From an uncultured Eubacteriales bacterium (GTDB lineage Bacteria; Bacillota; Clostridia; Oscillospirales; Oscillospiraceae), in NCBI GenBank assembly GCA_902475435.1, contig CABRZL010000007.1, positions 1-47,444 of the forward strand: a DNA stretch of 47,444 nt, written 5' to 3'. A program made the translations under genes and the position numbers. The notes under the pieces were generated by a model, which worked only from the letters and a program-made list of their open reading frames with translations, was not told the DNA's origin and ran no database searches. Shown here one piece after another: positions 41,480 to 47,444 of the stretch. How positions within the stretch are numbered: the first letter of the stretch is position 1; each line of letters starts with the position of its first letter.

Positions 41480-43375
41480 ATGAAGAAAACGGTATATACG
41501 GCGGGAGAGCATCTTCTGACATCTACGATCAAGACTGAATATCTTGTGATCGAAGAAGGCGCTTGTTTAAAGGCGCCACAAGGGAAGTTTTTATCGCTGA
41601 CTGTCAATGGGTGCGGACATCCCCTTCAGGCCGGTACATATCATGGAGACGTATGCCTGTCTGTTGCGGACGAGGTAATTGAGGAAACGTATCCATCCGT
41701 TCGTCGCAGAAATCCCATTCCCTTGAAAGCGGCCATTAGCATTCAAGATGGCAAGCTGAATCCGGCGCAGGGGGTGCCCGCAATTGTCCAGCATGGAACC
41801 GTTACGGACACTTTGGCCGAAGATATTTTTATTGCCACAGATGAGCCGAATTTTGCGGGAATTGTTGTAGACGGAACAGGAAGCTATACCATCAACCGTG
41901 CAAGAATTATCATGGATGGCGAAGCGAGTAATGATTTTGTTGGAATGGGGGCTGGCGTAGCCGCTATTGGCGATGCGGATGTGACCATCAATGACAGTGA
42001 AATTACCCTGTCTTCCGTGACACGTTGTGCAGTTCATGTAGGCGGTACCGGTACGGTTACAGTCAATGACAGCCATATGTCCAATGTGAGCCCTCAGGTT
42101 GAGATGGGAAGCTGGAGCTGGGGAATCGCAATTCGCGGCACCAACCGGCTCACTCAGTTGGCAGATGACGGAACCGTGTATTACAATCGCTGTACCATGC
42201 GTTCCAATGGCTGGGGTATCCTTTCTGTAGATGGTTCCAATTATGCACACATGTTTGTGAAGGATTGCGACATGGAGCTGGAGGGAGCAAATGCCCACGG
42301 TTATGGCGTGTTTTGTATCGGACCTACAGATATTCATTTGGATCACACTAAGCTGAATGTCAACGGATTCCCGGTATTACTTCGCGGCATGGAGCGCAAA
42401 GGTGTTTTAGATATTGTAAACGGGACAGAAATTCGGGGCCGCCGTTTTGGGCTTCATTCCCAGGGAGACACAGGAAGCGTTGTGACCATTAAGGACTCCA
42501 AAATTATTACTGACAAAGCTACAATGGTGATAAAGGGATCTTCTGGCACGGTATATCACATTGAAAATACAGTCATGGAACCAGGTGACGGTAAGATCCT
42601 TCAACTTATTGATAATGATGATCCTGGACTCTCCGGCACATTTGTGGATGTCAGTGTTTATGATCAAGCGGACACTTATATAGAGGGGCGCAACCTGACG
42701 GAGGTAAATCCGCAAGATGATATTACGCTGAATATTACGAATTGCTGCCTAAAAGGAGATCTGTTAAATTCTACTTCCAATTTACCCAGTCTTGCCAGCA
42801 AGGAAAAACCTGCGGAGCTCGTTATTCGTGATGTGCAGGCACCTGGTGAACTTGGGAACGAAGGCAAAATCAGTGGCCAGCCGCCAATGGGTGGCCCTGG
42901 CGGTCCGGGCGGGCCTGGTGGTCCCGGTGGCCCTGGTGGTCCGGGCGGGCCTGGTGGTCCCGGCGGGCCTGGTGGCCTTGGCGGCCCTGGTGGGATGCCG
43001 CCCTTTATGATGGCTGGAGATGCTCCCAAAAATCTGGTGGTTTATCTGAATAATACTTCACTGGAGGGCAAAATTAGCGCCGCGACACAGCACTATCGGG
43101 AAGGATTGAAATTCCTAGAAGAAACCATCCGTGAAGAACTCAGCAATGTGATCCAAACACCAGCGCCTACAGTGAATAACGGTGTAATTGTTTCTCTGGA
43201 TGGAACAAGCGTATGGACTGTGACGGGGACGAGTTATATTACGTCTCTTACGCTGTCGGAAGGCGCTAAAATAATGGCTCCAGGAGGAAAGCAATTGCAT
43301 GTGACAGTGAACGGTGAGAAAAGCGTGTTGAAACCTGGAACCATTACAGGTAAAATTGTGCTGTCTGTAGAATAG
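41480..43375 (+). CDS. Leaderless beta-helix protein with collagen-like Gly-Gly-Pro tract
   Basis: Predicted 631-residue protein. The start at 41480 follows GAGGAGG. No signal peptide or membrane segment is present. Residues ~100-440 are right-handed beta-helix rungs (GDADVTINDSEITLSS, GTVTVNDSHMS, MFVKDCDMELEG, VVTIKDSKIIT). Residues 471-505 are eleven Gly-Gly-X triplets (ten Pro, one Leu), followed by MPPFMM. Residues ~518-631 form a C-terminal domain shared with the remnant at 9245-9729. The N-terminal ~14-58 (VIEEGACLKAPQGKFLSLTVNG) and C-terminal ~582-631 (LSEGAKIMAPGGKQLHVTVNG) segments resemble each other, so the protein is bracketed by two copies of one module. It is homologous in layout to the protein at 33815. 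Function unknown; a cytoplasmic scaffold or binding platform is possible. Confidence 0.78.
   Translation: MKKTVYTAGEHLLTSTIKTEYLVIEEGACLKAPQGKFLSLTVNGCGHPLQAGTYHGDVCLSVADEVIEETYPSVRRRNPIPLKAAISIQDGKLNPAQGVPAIVQHGTVTDTLAEDIFIATDEPNFAGIVVDGTGSYTINRARIIMDGEASNDFVGMGAGVAAIGDADVTINDSEITLSSVTRCAVHVGGTGTVTVNDSHMSNVSPQVEMGSWSWGIAIRGTNRLTQLADDGTVYYNRCTMRSNGWGILSVDGSNYAHMFVKDCDMELEGANAHGYGVFCIGPTDIHLDHTKLNVNGFPVLLRGMERKGVLDIVNGTEIRGRRFGLHSQGDTGSVVTIKDSKIITDKATMVIKGSSGTVYHIENTVMEPGDGKILQLIDNDDPGLSGTFVDVSVYDQADTYIEGRNLTEVNPQDDITLNITNCCLKGDLLNSTSNLPSLASKEKPAELVIRDVQAPGELGNEGKISGQPPMGGPGGPGGPGGPGGPGGPGGPGGPGGPGGLGGPGGMPPFMMAGDAPKNLVVYLNNTSLEGKISAATQHYREGLKFLEETIREELSNVIQTPAPTVNNGVIVSLDGTSVWTVTGTSYITSLTLSEGAKIMAPGGKQLHVTVNGEKSVLKPGTITGKIVLSVE
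42890..42994 (+). repeat. Nine-base tandem repeat encoding Gly-Gly-Pro
   Basis: Eleven consecutive 9-bp units of GGN-GGN-CCN type plus a trailing Gly-Gly lie inside the beta-helix gene, with third-base variation between units. One unit reads Gly-Gly-Leu. Such a tract can expand or contract by slippage without changing frame. Confidence 0.9.
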
Positions 43376-43411
43376 GATTGCATAAAGACAAAACATTTCA
43401 ATGTAAAGAAG

Positions 43412-43445
43412 AATCCGTCGCTCTTCAAGAGAGCGGCGGATTTTA
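43412..43445. terminator. Convergent terminator after the beta-helix operon
   Basis: A 13-bp stem with one G-T pair (43412-43424 with 43430-43442) around a 5-nt loop is followed by TTTTATAATTT on the plus strand. The HD-domain gene ends at 43457 from the other side. Confidence 0.8.
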
Positions 43446-43456
43446 TAATTTGTGAT

Positions 43457-44089
43457 CTACGATAAAGGCGATGATGAGATTGGCGGTTCGGGTACATCCT
43501 GTATAAGTGCGCCGGATTTTACGCTGGGTTGAATGAAATTGGTATAGGCATATTCCCACAGACGATTGGACCCGGCGGCAGTGTTGCGATTGCGGCCCAA
43601 AATTTGACTGAGGCAGTTCCTGCGCTGTGCCCAGACTGTTCCGCCTGTGGCGGCGTTCAGCATGACTGGTTGGAGATTATCCATGGTATGGGCAAATTTG
43701 GCTTCCGGTGTTTCACCTGTTTCGAACTCCTCCCACAGAGAGCGGAGTGCTTGGGCCTGATCCTTCGGTAGAATGGAAAAGATACGGTCGGCCGCACGGG
43801 TTTCCCGTTGATGCTGCGTCTTTTGCGCTTCTATATCATAGGCATAGGTATCTCCAGCGTCGATTTCCACCAGGTCATGAATCAACAACATGGTCACGGT
43901 TTTTAAAATATCAATTTCTTCATTGGCGTACTCTTGGAGCAGAATGGCCATAATTGCTAAGTGCCAGGCATGTTCGGCATCATTCTCTTTTCGTTGGCCG
44001 TCTGAGAGATAGGTTTGACGCCCAATTTGTTTTTCTTTATCAACTTCCAGGCAAAATGCCATCTGCTGTTCCAGTCTGCTTTTTTCCAT
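43457..44089 (-). CDS. HD-domain metal-dependent phosphohydrolase (5'-deoxynucleotidase-like)
   Basis: Predicted 210-residue cytoplasmic HD-family hydrolase. ATG 44089 is chosen because AGGAGG lies nine bases upstream, at the end of the upstream glycosylase gene; a longer frame to 44284 overlaps that gene and is rejected. Metal-binding residues visible are H40 (NDAEHAWHLAIMA) and H71-D72 (LLIHDLVEIDAGD), with a distal Asp in FAHTMDNLQPVML. The layout fits the YfbR-like HD group that removes phosphate from deoxynucleoside monophosphates. It lies 14 bp after ung, so the pair probably forms one operon linked by nucleotide hygiene. Confidence 0.8.
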   Translation of the reverse strand: MEKSRLEQQMAFCLEVDKEKQIGRQTYLSDGQRKENDAEHAWHLAIMAILLQEYANEEIDILKTVTMLLIHDLVEIDAGDTYAYDIEAQKTQHQRETRAADRIFSILPKDQAQALRSLWEEFETGETPEAKFAHTMDNLQPVMLNAATGGTVWAQRRNCLSQILGRNRNTAAGSNRLWEYAYTNFIQPSVKSGALIQDVPEPPISSSPLS

Positions 44090-44103
44090 AACCTCCGGCC
44101 TCC

Positions 44104-44772
44104 TTAAGTCCATTGAATAGCAGATGTCCCTTGTCCTTTGAGGAATGCATTGACTTTTGAGAAGGGCCTGCTGCCAAAGAAACCGCGATAAGCCGATAGC
44201 GGGCTTGGATGTGCGGAAGTTAATATGAGCCGTGGCGCATCCGTATGGATCAGTGCTGCTTTTTTTATGGCGTAATTGCCCCAAAGTATAAACGCAATTG
44301 GCTGTGGAAATGCGTTGGTAGCGGCAATGACAGAATCGGTGAAGTGCTCCCAGCCAAAGGATTTATGACTTCCTGCTTGATGTGCAGAAACTGTTAAAAT
44401 GGAGTTTAACAGAAATACCCCCTGCTTGGCCCAAGGAATCAGGCAACCAGTTTCTGGGGGTGATGTATCTAAATCCAAAGAAAGTTCTTTGTAAATATTC
44501 TGGAGTGATTTTGGAAGCGGGACGTGATTCGGTACGGAAAAACTCAGCCCGTGGGCCTGACCTGGTTCATGATAAGGATCCTGCCCCAAAATCACCACTT
44601 TAACCGTTTCCGGTGGGGTGAGGCGAAATGCGGAGAATAAGTCCTCTCGAGCTGGATAGACGGTTTCCCGTAAATATGCAGCATCTACCCGAGCACAGAG
44701 AACATTCCAGTAGTCTTTTTCCTGTTCTGCGTTTAAGTAAGGGGCCCAAAGGCCGGTTTCTTCAAGCTTCAT
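44104..44772 (-). CDS. ung: Uracil-DNA glycosylase
   Basis: Predicted 222-residue family-1 uracil-DNA glycosylase, which excises uracil from DNA to start base-excision repair. The start at 44772 follows GGGAGG. The catalytic water-activating motif GQDPYHEPGQAHGLSFSVP holds Asp65, and the minor-groove intercalation loop HPSPLSAYRGFFGSRPFSK holds His188. LLNSILTVSAHQAGSH is the uracil-recognition block. The length fits the family. It is divergent from the ABC exporter genes and followed by the HD hydrolase. Confidence 0.95.
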   Translation of the reverse strand: MKLEETGLWAPYLNAEQEKDYWNVLCARVDAAYLRETVYPAREDLFSAFRLTPPETVKVVILGQDPYHEPGQAHGLSFSVPNHVPLPKSLQNIYKELSLDLDTSPPETGCLIPWAKQGVFLLNSILTVSAHQAGSHKSFGWEHFTDSVIAATNAFPQPIAFILWGNYAIKKAALIHTDAPRLILTSAHPSPLSAYRGFFGSRPFSKVNAFLKGQGTSAIQWT

Positions 44773-44898
44773 AGAGATTCCTCCCTGTTGCCTATGGTAT
44801 CATATTCCGTGAAGAATGTCGACAGCAAAAATATATCTTGCGGACTCGTAATAGTTCGAGTAAAATAAAAGCAGGAATGCTGTAAGGAGCGGTTCATT

Positions 44899-46617
44899 GT
44901 GAAGAGACTCATGGAATACATACGTCCTCATTTTGGCATTATGGGTATAGGACTGGCAATTAAATTCTTTGCATCCATGATGGATCTGGTCATTCCATCT
45001 GTTTTGGAGAAAATTATTGACGATGTGGTACCGCAAAAAAATGTGCGTCTTATTTTTTTGTGGGGCGGCATTATGGTGTTGTGTGCAGTGCTGTCCATAT
45101 GCAGCAATATTACGGCCAACCGGATGGCGGCATCTTCTGCCGGAAAAGTAACAAAGGCCCTGCGTCATGATCTGTTTTCCAAAATTTCTCATCTATCTGC
45201 CGCACAGACGGATGCTTTTACGATTCCGTCTTTGGTGTCCCGTTTGACTTCAGATACTTATAACGTCAATGAAATGGTTTCAAGGGTTCAGCGGTTGGGT
45301 GTCCGTGGGCCGATTTTGCTGATTGGCGGTGTCTTGATTACGCTGACGATGGATCCGGTGTTGACGCTAGTGCTTATTGGAACATTGCCATTTATCTTTT
45401 TGGTAGTATACTTGGTCACGCGTTTTTCTGTTCCCATGTATACGTTTTGCCAAACCGTACTGGACCGCATGGTTCGGACAGTGCAGGAGAACGTAACCGG
45501 CGTTCGGGTCATCAAGGCGCTCAGTAAGACAGATTATGAGAAAAAACGCTTCGACCATGTCAATGAAGAGCTGAGCAACGCAGAGCAAAAAGCCAGTGCG
45601 GTGATGGCAATTACAAATCCTACCACTACACTGATTCTCAATTTGGGCCTTTGCGCTGTGGTGTTGGTCGGAGCAGTGCGAGTAAACAGCGGCGTAGCAC
45701 AACCGGGTGCGATTATTGCTTTTTTAAGCTATTTTACCATTATTTTAAACGCAATGCTGGGAATTACCCGAATTTTCACCCTTTGCGCAAAGGGTGTGGC
45801 CTCGGCCAACCGCATTCGAGAGGTACTGGAGACACCGGAAGATATGTTGCCGGTATCCAAACCAGCGTTGGATACGTCAGCGAAGATTGTCTTTGACCAT
45901 GTTTCTTTTTCTTATCACAAAAATGAAGACAATTTAACGGATGTGAATTTTTCTCTGTTTCCGGGACAGACATTGGGAATTCTGGGGACAACCGGAAGTG
46001 GAAAGAGTACCCTGATACAACTTTTAATCCGCTTTTATGATCCGGATCAGGGCGATATCTATGTCGATGGACAAAATGTTCGCAGCCTTTGCAGAGAAGT
46101 ACTGTGTCAAAAGTTCGGAATGGCGTTTCAGAGCGATTTCTGGATGGCAGATACGATACGAGCGAATGTGGACTTTGGACGCGGCCTTTCGGATGAGGCC
46201 ATTCGAAAAGCGCTGGATGATGCCCAGGCGGCGGAATTTGTGAATGCGTTTTCGGACGGCTGGAATCATAAGCTCACTGTTCGCGGGACAAATCTTTCAG
46301 GGGGGCAAAAACAACGGCTGCTTATTGCAAGAGCACTGGCAGGAAATCCCGAGATTTTGATTTTGGATGATTCCTCCAGCGCACTGGACTATAAGACGGA
46401 TGCAGCGTTGCGACGATGTCTGCGCCGGGAATATTCGGAAACTACGAAGATCCTGATTGCACAGCGTATTTCTGCCATTCGCTATGCAGACCTAATCCTG
46501 GTACTGGATGATGGGAAAGTTGTGGGACAGGGCACCCATGAGGAATTGATAAATACTTGTCCTATGTATGCGCTGGTCGCTGAGAACCAGATGGGGGAAA
46601 TAGAGTATGCAGAATAA
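44899..46617 (+). CDS. ABC exporter subunit, degenerate nucleotide-binding domain
   Basis: Predicted 572-residue fused membrane/ATPase half-transporter. A GTG start at 44899 follows AAGGAGCGG. Six transmembrane helices occupy ~1-305. The ATPase domain has Walker A GTTGSGKST (363-371), signature LSGGQ (466-470) and Walker B ILILDD (486-491). Asp491 stands where the catalytic Glu is normal, and Gln522 replaces the H-loop His (IAQR for IAHR). Both changes mark the non-hydrolysing site of heterodimeric exporters (TM287/288, BmrCD type). The partner overlaps its 3' end, so the two form one heterodimer. The substrate is unknown. Confidence 0.9.
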   Translation: MKRLMEYIRPHFGIMGIGLAIKFFASMMDLVIPSVLEKIIDDVVPQKNVRLIFLWGGIMVLCAVLSICSNITANRMAASSAGKVTKALRHDLFSKISHLSAAQTDAFTIPSLVSRLTSDTYNVNEMVSRVQRLGVRGPILLIGGVLITLTMDPVLTLVLIGTLPFIFLVVYLVTRFSVPMYTFCQTVLDRMVRTVQENVTGVRVIKALSKTDYEKKRFDHVNEELSNAEQKASAVMAITNPTTTLILNLGLCAVVLVGAVRVNSGVAQPGAIIAFLSYFTIILNAMLGITRIFTLCAKGVASANRIREVLETPEDMLPVSKPALDTSAKIVFDHVSFSYHKNEDNLTDVNFSLFPGQTLGILGTTGSGKSTLIQLLIRFYDPDQGDIYVDGQNVRSLCREVLCQKFGMAFQSDFWMADTIRANVDFGRGLSDEAIRKALDDAQAAEFVNAFSDGWNHKLTVRGTNLSGGQKQRLLIARALAGNPEILILDDSSSALDYKTDAALRRCLRREYSETTKILIAQRISAIRYADLILVLDDGKVVGQGTHEELINTCPMYALVAENQMGEIEYAE

Positions 46618-47444
46618 TTTTGGCGCACGCAAAGGACCGCGTACCAATGATATGACTGGAGACCGAAGAGTTCAGTCTCAGGCGCCGGTTCACAAAAAAT
46701 ATATTTTATACCGGCTATGGAGTTATCTCAGCCGGTATAAGGGCATCCTTTTATTGGCGGCGGTGTTGGCTGTGCTCAGTAATTTGCTTGGCCTTTTAGG
46801 CCCCAGCCTCAGTGGAAAGGCCATTGATGCAATTGGGATTGTGGCAGGAGAAGCGGATTTTTCGAGCGTACTGATTTTGGTGGGGATGATGACGGGATGT
46901 TACATAGCTTCGGCACTTTTGGGCTATGGACTCCAACTTCTAATGGTACGGTTAACCAGAAAAGTTGTCTATCGAATGCGGCAGGATGTGTTTTACAGTC
47001 TCAGCCGCTTGTCGGTGCGTTTTTTTGACCAGCATCAGACAGGTGATATTATTTCGATTATTTCCTATGATATTGACACAGTGAATGCATCGTTGTCTTC
47101 GGACTTTCTTCAGGTGGTTCAAAGCATTATCACTGTAGTGGGAAGCTTTGTCATGATGCTGTGGATTGCTCCGGAGTTAGTTCTTATTTTTGCGGTTACG
47201 GTACCATGTTCCATACTTTTGACTGGATTCATTACGAAAAAAGTTCGACCATTGTTTCGAAAACGATCCGCTTCTCTGGGAGAACTCAATGGATATGTGG
47301 AGGAAATGCTGTCCGGGCAAAAAACAACACGGGCTTATCATCAAGAGGATACGGTCATTTCTGGATTTGATGAAATGAATGAAGCTGCGGTGAAAGCATA
47401 TACCCAGGCGGAATACTATGGCACGATGAACGGGCCTTCTGTGA
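46607..47444 (+). CDS. ABC exporter partner subunit, 3' part outside window
   Basis: The open frame from ATG 46607 runs to the window end (279 codons) with no stop. The start overlaps the preceding gene by 11 bp, typical of translationally coupled exporter pairs. The visible part is a cytoplasmic N-terminus (MQNNFGARKGPRT), then the transmembrane domain: ILYRLWSYLSRYKGILLLAA, LLGLLGPSLSGKAIDAI and the coupling-helix region RLSVRFFDQHQTGDIISIIS. The ATPase domain lies beyond the window and would be expected to carry the canonical catalytic site. Confidence 0.9.
   Translation, partial: MQNNFGARKGPRTNDMTGDRRVQSQAPVHKKYILYRLWSYLSRYKGILLLAAVLAVLSNLLGLLGPSLSGKAIDAIGIVAGEADFSSVLILVGMMTGCYIASALLGYGLQLLMVRLTRKVVYRMRQDVFYSLSRLSVRFFDQHQTGDIISIISYDIDTVNASLSSDFLQVVQSIITVVGSFVMMLWIAPELVLIFAVTVPCSILLTGFITKKVRPLFRKRSASLGELNGYVEEMLSGQKTTRAYHQEDTVISGFDEMNEAAVKAYTQAEYYGTMNGPSV

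Noticed and set aside
42890..42994. CRISPR-like or non-coding tandem array
   Set aside because: The units are 9 bp, in frame and encode Gly-Gly-Pro within an open gene; there are no spacers.
42676..43029. Minus-strand Pro-rich open frame
   Set aside because: It is the reverse complement of the Gly-Gly-Pro tract and has no start signals of its own.
5380..43375. A bile acid bai operon
   Set aside because: OYE and SnoaL families match BaiCD/BaiH/BaiE in fold only. There is no CoA ligase, CoA transferase or bile acid transporter, and most active-site residues differ.

Overview
The window looks like a chromosomal segment from a strictly anaerobic, butyrate-forming Clostridia bacterium, most likely a gut Oscillospiraceae-type lineage. 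This is an inference from the crt-hbd-bcd-etfB-etfA butyryl-CoA operon, the AGGAGG-type ribosome binding sites, the lipoprotein solute-binding proteins and the expanded clostridial-type flavin reductases. No rRNA, tRNA, CRISPR array or intact insertion sequence was seen.

Layout. 1-3679 (-): a decayed RHS/YD-repeat cell-surface protein with at least three lesions. 3908-9729: an AraC-type regulator divergent from an operon of a flavin/Fe-S ene-reductase of the 2,4-dienoyl-CoA reductase/BaiCD-BaiH/Old Yellow Enzyme (OYE) class, a solute-binding lipoprotein (SBP) and a broken remnant of a beta-helix protein. 9901-11668: a macro-domain protein, a small frameshifted membrane peptide and about 450 bp of probable mobile-element debris. 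11669-16427 (-): the butyryl-CoA operon, behind a promoter with an embedded palindromic operator. 16898-17803 (+): a flavodoxin-like protein. 17896-23678 (-): SBP, OYE, OYE, divergent from a LysR regulator. 25124-37298 (+): OYE, OYE, degenerate SDR, OYE, SBP, beta-helix, OYE. 37420-38349 (-): a second LysR, divergent from 38539-43375 (+): SnoaL-like protein, RidA-like protein, SBP, beta-helix/collagen-like protein. 43457-47444: HD hydrolase and uracil-DNA glycosylase (-), then a heterodimeric ABC exporter (+) that runs off the end.

The striking content is 5.2-9.7 kb plus 16.9-43.4 kb. It holds seven paralogous multidomain ene-reductases, four SBPs with no transporter permease nearby, and two intact plus one broken leaderless beta-helix proteins that each directly follow an SBP. 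It also holds SDR- and RidA-family proteins that have lost their canonical catalytic residues, and unusual Gly/Pro/Met-rich segments inserted into otherwise unrelated families. The His pair that binds the substrate carbonyl in OYE enzymes is replaced differently in almost every paralog, while the flavin and Fe-S parts are kept. The best reading is a set of sensor-regulated modules in which SBPs capture or sense different small molecules, cytoplasmic flavin/Fe-S reductases reduce them (electron sinks for the fermentative metabolism next door), and beta-helix/SnoaL/RidA/SDR proteins do accessory chemistry or scaffolding. Substrates cannot be read from the sequence.
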